Shown here: one piece after another, positions 23,243-34,675 of the stretch
How positions within the stretch are numbered: position 1 is the first letter of the stretch
Layout of the letters: the number at the start of each line of letters is the position of its first letter
Assembly (NCBI RefSeq): GCF_030272615.1
Contig: NC_081406.1
Location: 247,127,218 to 247,191,217, forward strand
Direction: 5' to 3'
Length of the DNA: 64,000 nucleotides
Source of the DNA: Cryptomeria japonica
Taxonomy: Eukaryota > Streptophyta > Pinopsida > Cupressales > Cupressaceae
Program-made: the position numbers and the translations under genes
Notes under the pieces: model-generated
Told to the model about the DNA's origin: nothing
What the model saw: only the letters and a program-made list of their open reading frames with translations
The model's database searches: none

Positions 23243-23496
23243 CCTATGTAATCAGCAATATGAATATAGAACAACAAAAATCTATTTTCTACAATTCATG
23301 GGTTAAACTCTATTTTATTTACTCTCTATATCTCTATGCTATGGAAATGCCCTCAAGTGTATTAAAAAAAAGTAGTTTGTGCCTATTTTTTTACAATTTT
23401 TTACGATATTTTAAAATCCAAATTTTACCCATTTTTTCAATCTTATACTTTTGGTTTGCTGATTTTTTCACCAAATGATTTTTGTTGCTATGATAT

Positions 23497-24860
23497 TGTA
23501 ATGTCCCCGTTTTCGTGAGCATCAGAGTTCGAGGGATTAGCCTATTATTTGGACTCTCGTAGGCTAACATTCGGGATAGAGAGTCTCAGTAGCAGTTCTC
23601 CTTCTTCAGTTCAGTCTTGGTTTTAGTTCCAGGGCCTTTGCAGTCAGTGTATGGGCTTAGTTGAGGGACTTACTATTTAGAGTAAGTCAATCTGGCACTT
23701 GTGATATTTTTAGTCAAGACACCTGGACACATGGGGGTTATTTAGTGTTGACCCCAACTTCTGACGACACGTCAAAAGACTGAATATTGAGGGAGATATT
23801 AATATTTTAGTGGTTAAATTATTTAATTAACTTATATGGATATTATAAAGTCATAAAATGACTTTATTAAAATTATAAGGCACTTAAATATTAAAAAGTG
23901 ACTTTATAAAAAATTAAAAGGTCGCTTAAAATATTAAAAGTGGTTTTAAATCATTTATATGTAAAAGTGCGTCCAAGATGAATTTAAACTATTGAAAAGT
24001 GATTTAAATACATTTAATGTATTTAAAAATGCATTTGGGCGTACCTTCTTGGAATTTGTGCTTTTGGGGTTATAAGGGAATTGAAGGCAATTCAAACAAA
24101 TTATTGATTATTTGACATTGCGTCTATTTTGCTCTGCGGAATTCCTTGACAAGGGAATCAAAGGTTTGGCCATTGGAGAACGGAAATTCTTCGTGGATCT
24201 GTGATTGTGAGGCTGTGGAAGATCAGTTGAATTATTGAAATTGTGAAAGCTTCATTCAGGAGTTTTATTGTGCTTCAACAGAGATTCTTTATTTCAGATA
24301 TTGCAGATTTTCCAATAAAAAAAGGGCAAATCAGGTTAGACGCCCCCCCCCTTTTTGTAGCATATTTCATTTCAATAAGCAGTCGTACAATTTCCAGTTG
24401 CTGGCCATACAATTCAGGCTTGGCACGTGGGGTCCAGGAAAGGGACGTTTTGATTGGGAGGCTAAAACGCCTTTCTAATTTGCAATCCAGTTGCACCATT
24501 CCCAACGCCCAGCATAATCAAGTGGATTCATTTCATTTTTGGCCTGGAGAAATTGTTTTCTGGACTTGTACTTCAATTTTGGTCAGTTTCCTAGTTTTGG
24601 CTAGCAAACTCCAAAATTCTTTATTTAAAATAAGCTGAGGACCTACGGGTATGTTTTATGCATTAGTTTCATTTGCAGCAGTTACTTAATGCATAATATA
24701 GATTCAATTGTTCCATATTTGGTATCTATTCAGTTATATGAGCAATTCTTGCCTGGTGCACTTATTATTTTTATTTAAAAATTGTTCAAAAACCCTTGAA
24801 AATCCAAAACAAATCAGCAATAGTATTTCAGGAGAGTTAGAACCAGCAGGGTTCTTACAG
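23497..24860 (+). mobile_element. Solo LTR, 1,364 bp, second family
   Basis: TGTAATGTCCCCG...GGTTCTTACA, flanked by target duplication GATAT at 23492-23496 and 24861-24865. The start resembles common plant gypsy LTRs. It inserted at the junction of the tandem duplication around it. The 131-codon frame at 24243-24638 has no domain and is probably chance. Confidence 0.93.
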
Positions 24861-25365
24861 ATATAAAGCATTGCAATTGTGGAATATGATTTGATAAGCT
24901 TTCTAAAATATTGAATTAACCCTACAAAACTCCTTGCCTCGATCACAATGAAATTCTTGGATCACTTCAAAATTGCTTCCACTTTTACTATTTGTCTATT
25001 AACTTTTGATCTCAGTTACTTCATAGACTTAGGTAATATTTGATCTCAGCCATAAACAGCTATTTGGTTTATTTGGTGATTACCTTCTTTAAAACTTAAC
25101 TAAATATTTGCCTATGTAATCAGCGATATGAATATAAACAACCAAAAATTATTTTCTACAATTCATGGGTTAGACTCTATTTTATTTGCTCTTTATATCT
25201 CTATGCTATGGAAATGCCCTTTAAGTCTTTTTAAAAATAGTTAGCCTCTTTTTCTACAATTTTTTATGTTTTTTTAAATCAGATTTTTTGCTGATTTTTT
25301 CAAAAAATCTTATACTTTTTGGTTTTGCCATTTTTTTCCCCAAACTAGTTTTGCTACTATGATAT

Positions 25366-25888
25366 CAAAGACAATGTCCAAAAGGATTTGTCTTGTGAAC
25401 AACATCACACTGAGCTAAAAGAAAACCACCTCACAAAATATGAAATGGAAGGCATGCCTAAATGGCAGAATGCAGAAGAGGAGAAAGCACATGTGGGGGA
25501 TTTTTATTCCTTTAACTTTATTTTTGTTTCAAATGATTTATGTGCAAGTGATACTAATGGTGTAAAATGCAATGATAATTTTCAATGGAGGAGAACTCCT
25601 AAGCCTTCAAGGAGCTGCGAAAAGAGGAAGATAAACTGGCAAAGGAGGAGGATCTACATCCCAACAAGTGGTTGAAAGCAAAAGAAGAAAAAATGTGATG
25701 ATTTGAAGAGATATCTAATTTGGTGGAAAGGAACACCATGGATTGAATTCTTCAAGTTAGAAGGATGGTTCTATCATTTATTCCAAACTCTTTCCTGGAT
25801 GTTTGATGCAGTTGTTGAGATTTTTAGTGTTTTAATTGTTCAGGTGTGTTCATGTAATTGGGCTTTGAACCAGGAGGTTCAAAATTTT
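25366..25888 (+). other. 3' internal remnant of the 16-kb element
   Basis: Open stretches at 25388-25675 and 25703-25906 are Lys/Glu rich with no recognisable domain. By position they should be the last internal coding or spacer sequence before the polypurine tract. Confidence 0.4.
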
Positions 25889-25903
25889 AAAAGAAGGGGA
25901 GAA
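25889..25903 (+). promoter_or_regulatory. Polypurine tract
   Basis: AAAAGAAGGGGAGAA directly before the 3' LTR. Primes plus-strand DNA synthesis in LTR elements. Confidence 0.9.
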
Positions 25904-26299
25904 TGATGCAAACAGACTCCTGAAAATCAGAACGCTAACTGCCAATTAACTCCACAGTCTGCTGCTATTTTATGAGTCTTTAAAGGAGTGAATTTAGGAT
26001 CTGATTAGTTTCTGTTAAGAGTTGCTGTTATTTGGCATGTCTCATAGGAAGCAATTTCAGGGGTTGATCTTTCTGTTAAGAAGTCAGTCTTAGAGTTAAT
26101 TGTTAAATAAAAAGAGATTGAAGGAATCGTAGGATTCAGATTTGGAGATGTATTGATTAATCTTCCATGTTCAGAATAAAGATTTCAAAAAGTTTCTCAT
26201 GTCTATGCAGCCTTATTATTATTGTTTGTTCTGTTCTTTCCTCTGTTATACGTGGTATGTGATTATTAATCTTGCAGGGCCTGAGGATAATCTGCATCA
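25904..26299 (+). repeat. 3' LTR of the 16-kb element
   Basis: 396 bp, TGATGCA...TGCATCA, followed by the target duplication TGTAC (26300-26304). Confidence 0.93.
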
Positions 26300-26304
26300 T
26301 GTAC

Positions 26305-27834
26305 TTCAAAATATTCCCTAAGTTACACTAAGTACGAAGTACAAATTCTTTGAATATTTAGAACTAACACATTCAATGGCCCTCTAACATTTTTGTTAGC
26401 CTTCAAAGTGTTCACATCGCAAAACACAGGTTATCCATAGAATGCAGCTTCAGCCGAAGGCGTTTTTATGATCAGTACAAGGCACAAAATTCCTCTATAC
26501 ACAAATCCTTTGGCCCTTTTAACCTTTGTGTTATGTGTTTCTGTGGAGGATCATGGACTTCGAAAGATTTCCTCTTCCCTTTGACTCTTTCATGTTGATA
26601 TGGACTTGGGTGCTTTTATCACCTTCTTCATAATTGGTTAACACGGTGAGTGTGACTACCCACTTCTTTTAAAAAAAAGGGCACGTATTAGCTAGATATT
26701 ATAGAGGTAGATTTTCAAGCTTATAAACTCAAAATGTGTTGTCTTCGGTTGCATTCTGTGCAATGGAGACTGGTCTTTACTCAAGTACAATTAAGCATTT
26801 GGGAAAAAGATCCTGACCAAATTACCAGGCATACTTTATTCTATGCAACGGCTGTTACAAGGGTAATGTGCAGAGCAGACGTGGCACATATTGCTAAAGA
26901 GAAAAAGATAGATGCCTGAAACCTAGCATGTTGTGTAAAAGGGCTGGTCCAATGACGCTCATAGATAACTGTACTTGGGAGAGAAGCAATCACATATTAG
27001 GAAATATATCAAGATAGAAACAAAAACTTCAGCATCAGGAAGCCTATAGGCTAAAATATTCTATATACAGGTTTGACAAACGGACAAGACAATACTGCTT
27101 CCGATACTGCTAATAATAATGTTGGAAAATCACTATGATAAAAAAAAAAATGGCCATTTGACGGATGCTTTAAAAAGGTAAATTATAAAATCTTCATGCA
27201 AATCAAATGGAATATTAGCTGCTAGTTTTCGCTAATGATATTGAAGCTCAATAAGCACAACCTAATATTATCCCTCAACCTTTTAAACCTTTTAGATAGA
27301 AGTACAATGCAGAAACAAATCTGTCTATGCAAGGCCATTGATCTAGGTAGGACCACTAAAAGAAACAAATACTCGTATACATGAAAAAGACCATATGTAC
27401 ATTAATTAAACTAGATAAACAGGCTCAATCTTACTTCTGACACTGAAAAAAATGAAAGAAAAAATCTTGAATGTAAATCATCCACGTAGCATATAAAATT
27501 TACAAAACCATTGCACAGTAGAAATTGTCTGAATTGTTGCATTATGTATTTTCGTTATCACAATGTTCTCAATATACAAAGCCCGATTCCAGAAGACGCC
27601 AACTAATATTTAGTCTGGCCTGAGCATACTTATTCTCCATTTACATTATTTTTTTAGATGCAAAATTACGCCAACCCAAAGCTTGACATAAAAATAGTGA
27701 ATGTCTTTTGAAGAGGGGAGAAAGAGACAAAAAACAGATCACGCTACCTGTAAACGAATTGTTCAAACCGAGGTTCAAACCATTTGGGTCGAACTTCCAA
27801 ACATATTCAAAACTGGTACATTTCTTCTCCACTG
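26305..27834. other. Downstream flank of the purine gene, no gene seen
   Basis: A weak copia-like remnant may lie at 26350-26700 on the minus strand, too broken to place. The 61-codon frame at 26734-26919 has no domain. The last 200 bp before 27835 probably include the 3' untranslated region of the minus-strand gene; I see no clear AATAAA there. Confidence 0.35.
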
Positions 27835-29541
27835 TTATGAAACACAGACAGGTTCATTGAGAATGTCTTCCTCTGCATTTTTAGGCTCTGGGTTCAAGAT
27901 ATCAAGCGGCGGCACAGGATAGGCGTGAGAAAAGCATGCATCACAAAAGGATGGCGCCTCGTCTCTCAGCATCCCTCTGAGACTGTGGAGTGGCAAGAAA
28001 GCCAGAGAATCTGCACCTATAAACTTGCAAGTATCTTCAACACTCAGCCTGTGGGATATCAGTTCCTCTTTCCTTGGGGTGTCTACACCATAATAACAAG
28101 ACCCAATTATTGGAGGACAGGCTATCCTCACATGAACCTCCGTTGCCCCTGCTTCTCTGATCATTCTCACAATTTTAGAACTAGTAGTACCCCTCACAAT
28201 AGAGTCATCAACTACAACTACCCTTTTGCCCTTCAACACTGCCTCAACAGGGGACAACTTTAACTTCACGCCGAAGTCCCTAATCTTCTGGGAAGGCTCA
28301 ATGAAGGTCCTACCCACATAATGAGACCTTATCAGCCCCTGCTGGAAGGGCACATTGGCCTTGCTAGCATACCCAAGTGCTGCAACCATGCCGGAATCTG
28401 GTACTGCAGTTACAAGATCACACTCCACAGGGGACTCCTGCGCCAAAATCTGCCCAAAAGAAAACCTTGAGTCATACACAGACCTCCCGAATACGACCGA
28501 GCTTGGGAGTGAAAAATAAATGTGCTCAAAAACACAGGCCTTCCGAGGCTTCTGCGGCATCATACACATTGTACTGATGCCACTCTCGTCCACAACGATG
28601 ATTTCCCCGGGAAAGACTTCACGCTCATATGAGGCCTCAATGAGGTCCAAAGCACAAGTCTCCGAAGCAAAAACGACAGCACCATTGGCTCGCCTTCCCA
28701 TGACCAGGGGCCGAAATCCATGCGGGTCCCGCGCTCCTACTAGCTTGTTCTTTGTCAGAAACACAAGCGAAAATGCACCCTGAAGCTGCTCCAGGGCTTC
28801 CACAAGCTTTAAAACAAAGGAAGCGGCTTTCGACTGCGCAATGAGATGAAGTATAACTTCAGTGTCAGAAGTGGTGCTAAAGATTGAGCCACGGGACTCG
28901 AGCTCGGAGCGCAGGTGTTTGTAATTCACGAGGTTACCGTTGTGCGCCACTGCAACGGACCCAAATCGGTAGCTCGCCACGAAAGGCTGAACATTGTGTT
29001 GAACAGAGGCCCCAGAAGTTGCGTAGCGTACATGGCCAATGGCACTGTTGCCCACAAGGAGGCCGAGGTTCGTTTCATTGAAGACTTCCGAGACCAGGCC
29101 GAGCCCTGTGACGGAATTCAAAGCCCCGGAATCGTTGTCCCCAGCCGGGGCAGTTACGATCCCAGCGCCTTCCTGCCCACGGTGCTGTAAAGCATGCAAG
29201 GCGAGGCAACAAAGCCTCGCCGCCTCTGGTTCACCGTAAAGCCCCGCCACGCCACACTCTTCCCTCAGCACATCGTCTTCTGGCGGCTCAGCGCCGCCAT
29301 GCCATTGCCTTTCCATTGGGTGAAGCTCAGCCCCCGCCGCCACTGTCATTTTTTTCCGTTGCCCACCGCCATGATGGACTGCGCGCGAGAAAAACATAGA
29401 CCCACGACTGTTTCTGCCAAATGCTCCAGGAAACTTTAATGGCGTGACCACAGGGAGGGTCCTGGCAAATGACCCACTACGACCGGCGCCGCCGGTCGCC
29501 GCTGCGGCTTCCATATGGGTTCTGCAACTCTGCACAAACAT
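27835..29541 (-). CDS. ASE: Amidophosphoribosyltransferase (glutamine PRPP amidotransferase), plastid type
   Basis: Catalyses the first committed step of de novo purine synthesis: PRPP plus glutamine to 5-phosphoribosylamine. It is one uninterrupted exon of 568 residues. Residues 1 to about 85 are rich in Arg, Ser, Ala and Gly with few acids, like a plastid transit peptide. After a short propeptide comes the Ntn-type nucleophile Cys96 (EECGVAGLYG). The glutaminase domain shows RGQEGAGIV (121-129), NGNLVN (201-206) and SDTE (225-228). The PRPP site is VVVVDDSIVRGTT (441-453). Cys336, Cys482, Cys533 and Cys536 (FCDAC) match the four 4Fe-4S ligands of the Bacillus/plant type. No damage is seen. 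Being intronless could mean a retrocopy, but known plant homologues are, to my knowledge, also intronless, and a plausible promoter is present. Confidence 0.97.
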   Translation of the reverse strand: MFVQSCRTHMEAAAATGGAGRSGSFARTLPVVTPLKFPGAFGRNSRGSMFFSRAVHHGGGQRKKMTVAAGAELHPMERQWHGGAEPPEDDVLREECGVAGLYGEPEAARLCCLALHALQHRGQEGAGIVTAPAGDNDSGALNSVTGLGLVSEVFNETNLGLLVGNSAIGHVRYATSGASVQHNVQPFVASYRFGSVAVAHNGNLVNYKHLRSELESRGSIFSTTSDTEVILHLIAQSKAASFVLKLVEALEQLQGAFSLVFLTKNKLVGARDPHGFRPLVMGRRANGAVVFASETCALDLIEASYEREVFPGEIIVVDESGISTMCMMPQKPRKACVFEHIYFSLPSSVVFGRSVYDSRFSFGQILAQESPVECDLVTAVPDSGMVAALGYASKANVPFQQGLIRSHYVGRTFIEPSQKIRDFGVKLKLSPVEAVLKGKRVVVVDDSIVRGTTSSKIVRMIREAGATEVHVRIACPPIIGSCYYGVDTPRKEELISHRLSVEDTCKFIGADSLAFLPLHSLRGMLRDEAPSFCDACFSHAYPVPPLDILNPEPKNAEEDILNEPVCVS

Positions 29542-29609
29542 AACGGTAGCTCTGAATCAAAGCTGTAATCTTGGGATTGTGTGTATCAGAGGTTGGTGAC
29601 TGTTGATAG

Positions 29610-29617
29610 TATTTATA
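29610..29617 (-). promoter_or_regulatory. Probable TATA box of the purine gene
   Basis: Minus strand TATAAATA within CCTATAAATAC, ending about 69 bp upstream of the ATG. A start site some 25-35 bp downstream would leave a short leader. Inferred from position and sequence only. Confidence 0.6.
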
Positions 29618-29813
29618 GGCGAAAGGGTGGTGGGAGTATAAATTTTTTGGGCTGCTTTCTTTTTATATGATCGCCATTAAGAGCAATCAAAATCCACGGT
29701 GAACTTTTGACTGGAAATTTGTTTTGTGGATTGACTGTCTGGGCATCTCGATTTTTGAATGCATTGGCGGATAGCGCCTCTTTAAAATCTTGGCCGGCGG
29801 CTGAAAGAACACC

Positions 29814-29985
29814 TTGATTTCCTGCACCTTTTCTAAATATAAACGATTGCTTGCATGGATTGATGAAGAATAAAGTAGTTTTATTAATTTAGACCGAACA
29901 CGTTGATTTCCTGCACCTTTTCTAAATATAAACGATTGCTTGCATGGATTGATGAAGAATAAAGTAGTTTTATTAATTTAGACCG
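29814..29985 (+). repeat. 89-bp perfect tandem duplication
   Basis: TTGATTTCCTGCACC begins at 29814 and 29903. The two copies look identical through TTAATTTAGACCG. It lies about 270 bp upstream of the purine gene's ATG, so it could be promoter-proximal. Confidence 0.95.
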
Positions 29986-32404
29986 TGTAATCTAGCAAGT
30001 TCTGTACAAGTATAGATGCCCGGGTGGCATTGTCCCTTCATGCCATGTGTGAGCTTTCATTTTGGTATTGACTGGAAAGTGCATAGCTTCACATTTTTCT
30101 ATAATTTGAGTATTTCTGGTACCAAGCATATAGTTTTAATGTATGATTTTGTTCGATTTGTATCCAGTATAAAGTTGTAATGTATGATTTTTTTCTACTT
30201 GGTATATTTATTTTTCGTTCAAAAATAATTTTATTTTATCTTTGTTTAGATTAATTTCGATCTTTTTACGAAGGATTTTTCATTCAGAAGTTTATTTTAG
30301 CTATCTGATATGGGAGCACGAACCTTAGACTAAACCTCTTCGACTAAGAGCCAACAGCTTAATTTTTTAAAATAATATATTTTTTGTTTAAAAGAATTGT
30401 TGAGATGTTTTCATCTTTTTAATTTGTACTAAATTTTTATTATGATTCTAAATCGACTTAACTTAATATTATTATTAGAGATCTATAAATATTTTTAAAT
30501 AAATTGTAGGAATTGTATGAAACTACATCATCTCTAGGTCATTTGTATCTAGAATCACAATACAATCATCACTACTATACACTAAAATCTTAGACTTAGT
30601 GAAGCCTCTCGCATAGTCATCTTTAATACATCAGTCATCACAATTTATACTAGTTCTAATATCAATTATTACAAAAAACCTAAATCTTGTACTCAACTTA
30701 CATTCGTTGCATTATTATATTGCTTCTTTATCAACTACTTGTGCATATATTATATATGTTATGTAGTGTATATTCTAACTTATCACAAAATTATTGAATC
30801 ACTCAATGAGATTTGATTAAATTGAGGAAGGCAAATGAATTCTCCATTGATATAACAAATTTCGATAGTCTTTCTACATGCCATCAAAACTTCTATTTGC
30901 AAGTACAAACATAGGTGAACATCTTTTCCAAACACTAAAACCCTAATATGTTAAGAGGTTAGGGCTGTCAAAAAGGGTTCAAGCACTCTTAGGAGGTTTA
31001 AAGTCACTCCTATAATCTTGATTTGAGTCTCCTCATAATTCTAAAGTTCAAAACATGTATAGATCACATTCTATTCTTGACAAACCTAATCTTACATTTC
31101 ATATATCAAATCTCTTTCATGATCAAATCAAACTATGAATCCAAAATACACATTCAGTTTATTTTAAGTTCAAATTCATCAATTTCAAATATATATCTAA
31201 ACTTAACTCTTAGTTGTTTAGAATTTAAATTTAAATTAATTATTTATCCTTAAAATTATATTTTTATTTTTTATCACTTAAACATATTTTATTCTCCTTC
31301 TTTAATAGAAGAAATTGAGATAATTCACTTTAAGCACTTCTTCTTTAAATAAAAATTACAACATTTTGTAAGGAAATAAATTATTTAATCTTGTTCTAAT
31401 TTATACTTTAATTACAAGACAAGTATTTTAAATAATTAGATCTTATATTATAAAAAAATCAAATGGTCATATATATATATATATACACACACACTTGTCA
31501 ATCAAATGATTAAGAAGTTTGAAGATTTTTTCTTTAAATAAAAATTATTATAGCATGTTGCACCACATTTGGTAGTAGCAATTAGGATTGCATATGGTTG
31601 AACGATTAAAATAAATAAATGTTAACACATAAATATGCTTGTTGGCTTGGAACTCTGAATATTTGAAGTAGAAATTTTACTCCTTGTTAGTGCCTCGAAA
31701 TTGGCTTTATATAGACAATATGCTTACACTACCAATATTAATAAGGTTTGTGATGAAAATCCCTCTCCATTACAATTTCATATGCATTGCAATATTGACT
31801 TTGACATCCCTTCTAAACAAGAATATAGTGGACATGATATAGAAATCAATGTCCCTATAGATATTATACACACATTTCTTCACATGACACAAGAATAGTA
31901 CCTAATCACTTTCCTTTCTTTAAAGAAGACCAAATCTTGTTAGCATTCCTAAGAGACCATTTGATCACTTTTTTACCTTTACAAATTATGGAACTCAACA
32001 GGTTGACTATACAAATTTCTTCTTTTGTGCTTATCATATCATGTATGGTCTTACTTCCATTGATTATAGAGAATTTAACATGTCATATTCAACTTCTTTA
32101 TACAATCTATCATGTAATTAAATAATATTAGTGGCTATTATGTTGCTCCTCACTATGTGACATTAGTAGCTTACCTATTGGGGGCTCATTGTCATTCATG
32201 TTGGTACAATTTCAAGTGAAGTCATACTTTGGTAGCAACATAATAGCCTATTTTGTATTTTATCTTGTCTTTATGTTGGGGGAAAAGAATATTTTTCAAA
32301 CATCTATCCTTCTTAAGAATAAACTTTCCCTTTGTTGAGGATATGTCTTCTATAAGGAGCTCCTCTTAATTGAGGAAGTGTATATCCCTGCTTAGGACCC
32401 CCTT
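29986..32404. other. AT-rich intergenic DNA
   Basis: No convincing gene. Frames at 31023-31253, 31701-31898 and 31937-32125 have no domain. An (AT)n-(AC)n microsatellite lies at about 31470-31496. From about 32300 the sequence takes on the 'gtatatccctg...aggac' style that continues after 46425, so the gypsy element at 32405 inserted into that block. Confidence 0.45.
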
Positions 32405-33146
32405 CGATGCGGGAGCATCCCTGATCGATGAGCAATCTTGTATCAACCAAAAATTTTTCCTTTCAGTTTTGTTCTTGTCTAGTTCTTTATGTTGATTTTT
32501 GTGTTCTTACTGGTTTGCACCGGTAGTTGCTTGTTCTTCGTGGCAGATTTTATTTTCGGTTTCCAAGCAAGTTCATGTGCTTAATTCCAAATTTTTAGTT
32601 CATTTGGGTTCTTTTCCAATCAGTTATCGCTTTTGGTTGACTGTTTATGGGTTTCGAGACAGTTCTTGTGCTTACCAGTTGGCTTTCCTTCATTACCAGC
32701 GCGATTCGTGGCGTGTGAATCTATCTTGGGTCTTGTCTGATGTTCTTTGGCATGTGGCTGACCTTCCTATTGAACCGCACTTTGTGGTTGTTATTTTCTA
32801 GAAAGATTTCTTTAATTCTAAGAGCCGACCTAATTACACGTTTCATTTTCCTGCATTGGTAAATGTAATCTTATGAGATCGACCTAGATATGTTTCGGTG
32901 GGTATAAATATGATGTTATGTAATCATTTGTAGGGGCAAAGGAAGTAGAATTGAGATTGAGGATTGAGATTCGCATTTTGTGATCCGACTGATTCTTAGA
33001 GTCTTGGATTGGATTGTATCTGGCTAATAGCCTGCATGTAACCAGTTAACTACCGGATGTTCTTTGATGATTATATGATGATAATTGGATGGTTGTCAGA
33101 GGTTTTGAAGCAATAATATGATCTGTTTATGTAATCTTATTATGTT
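32405..33146 (+). repeat. 5' LTR of the gypsy element, first segment
   Basis: Aligns with 44355-44649 and 45901-46334. It is interrupted at 33147 by the copia element and resumes at 42126, ending at 42207. Confidence 0.88.
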
Positions 33147-33419
33147 TGTTAGTCCTAACCGATGTTGAGAGGGGAGGGGTGAATCAACACTTTACCAGTT
33201 TTGCACTATTAAAACTTTTAACTCAAGTCTGCACTAACTTAATACTCATCAATATAAACAATTACTGTAGAAGAATATGCATGCATGAAAAGATACACCG
33301 TGACACCAAGATTTATCTCATGGAAACCCAATTGGGAGAAAACCACGGTGTGAGTAGGAACTCACAAAATTTGTACTCTTCTGGAGTACACCTGGTGAAG
33401 AGCCATCCCTGTTAGGAGA

Positions 33420-34675
33420 TGTAAAGCGGAAAATCGCGATCGAACCCTAGTTGCTCTCCCCTCTTCCAACTCCAAGGAGAGAGAAGGGAGGTTCGCTAGG
33501 ATTCGATGGTTTTCACTTAGGGGAGAGACTTTACATTCAAAAGAGGGGTTGAAACTCATAAGATCCAATCCCACATAATGCAAGATTGGATGCTAGATGA
33601 ATTTCAAGGGTCAAGACAGCAAGGCTACCCTCTTTTGTAAAGAATATTGATAAAGGAATTGAGCTAGGAATGCATAGAAAGTGACAAAGATTCGCTTATA
33701 AACTGAGATAGGAATACAGTATGAAGCTGCGGACCTGGAATTAGCAGTAAAATGTCGATACGGCGCTGTCCTGCAAATTTGAGCAAAAGTTGTCGGGACG
33801 ATGGCGCCCGGCGCCACGGTCCTCTGAAAAATCCGCGAAACGAAGGGGGATCTGTTCGTCTCTGCACAAGGATTCCAGATCTTCAATTTCAGCCGCGTAC
33901 CTGCAACCTACACACAGAAAAGCGAAGACGATTGGGGGGTTAGGGATTAGGGGTTTGCCTTTAGGTCAAACCCCGGTTTTGGAATTAACCAAGAAATGAG
34001 CAAGTGCTGTAAATGTAAATGATTGTAAAACAAGTACTAATACCTTGTTCTAAGGATGTTTGTATCCTTATGTGCGAAGGTTTAGATGTTGTATGTTGTA
34101 TGTTGTAGTAGTATGTGATCTCCTCTTCAATGGTTGAATCCTTGTCTTGAATGCAACACTTAGCCTTGAATGGAGACTTGAAATGATCAATTGCTTGAAG
34201 GAATGCTTGAATGCTTGAATGCTTGAATGCTTGAGTATAGTTTCCACGCTTTTTCCATCATGTCGAATGAAAGAGGAAAATGTAGTTTATATACTTGTCA
34301 ATTAGGACTGATAGACTGATTTTCCTGACCTTAGGCCGACCAGGAAAGTTTATTTTCCAAATTGCAAACAAAAAGACCCGAAGTCCAAAGGAGACCGAGC
34401 CCAAAATAGGACCCAGGGACCAGGGCGCTGGGCGCCATGGTCCTGGGGACCAGGGCGCTGGGCGCCCTGGTCCTGGGGACCAGGGCGCTGGGCACTCTGG
34501 TCCCACCTCCCGGGACGGCAGGGTGCAAGGAGGTTCAGGCCAGGGTGCTTGAAAAATGCAGTTTTCAGTGTCATAATCAGGTTTCGGGATCTCCATTCAG
34601 GTTGCGTGTTGCGTCGCCATCGTGAAGACCGAAATGCAGTCGAAATTGCAAGTGTCGCAATTTTAGGACGCTACA
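33420..34675 (+). mobile_element. Solo LTR nested in the copia LTR, 1,256 bp
   Basis: TGTAAAGCGG...GACGCTACA, the same family as 22034-23242. Target duplication GGAGA at 33415-33419 and 34676-34680. The empty site appears as TTAGGAAATTACAAAG in the other copia LTR near 40797. It must postdate the copia insertion or arise in that copy. Confidence 0.95.
34416..34505 (+). repeat. 30-bp GC-rich triplicate in the solo LTR
   Basis: GGGACCAGGGCGCTGGGC starts at 34416, 34446 and 34476. The sister LTR near 23043 has one unit only, which explains most of the length difference between the two LTRs. The unit contains palindromic GGCGCTGGGCGCC-like sequence. Confidence 0.92.

Larger units (their letters stand above)
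21757..25365 (+). repeat. ~500-bp tandem duplication interrupted by two solo LTRs
   Basis: Copy A is 21757-22033 plus 23248-23496. Copy B is 24861-25365. Both start (G)AATATAAAGCATTGCAATTG and run through CCTATGTAATCAGC to CTATGATAT. Copy A is split by the solo LTR at 22034-23242. A second solo LTR sits exactly at the A/B junction. Copy B preserves the empty site of the first insertion. Confidence 0.9.
10338..26299 (+). mobile_element. 15.96-kb LTR retrotransposon, swollen by nested insertions
   Basis: The two ends are direct LTRs (398 and 396 bp), both starting TGATGCA and ending TGCATCA. The flanking 5-bp target duplication TGTAC is present at 10333-10337 and 26300-26304. The tRNA-iMet primer site follows the 5' LTR and a polypurine tract precedes the 3' LTR. 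By eye the LTRs differ at roughly 9% of positions, so this is an old insertion. The interior carries no recognisable gag-pol of its own. It holds an LTR fragment, a LINE, an unassigned remnant, a microsatellite and two solo LTRs. It was either a gene-poor LARD-type element or has lost its genes. Confidence 0.93.

Noticed and set aside
28377-29439. Several plus-strand frames of 65-91 codons
   Set aside because: They lie entirely opposite the amidophosphoribosyltransferase gene and are explained by its GC content.
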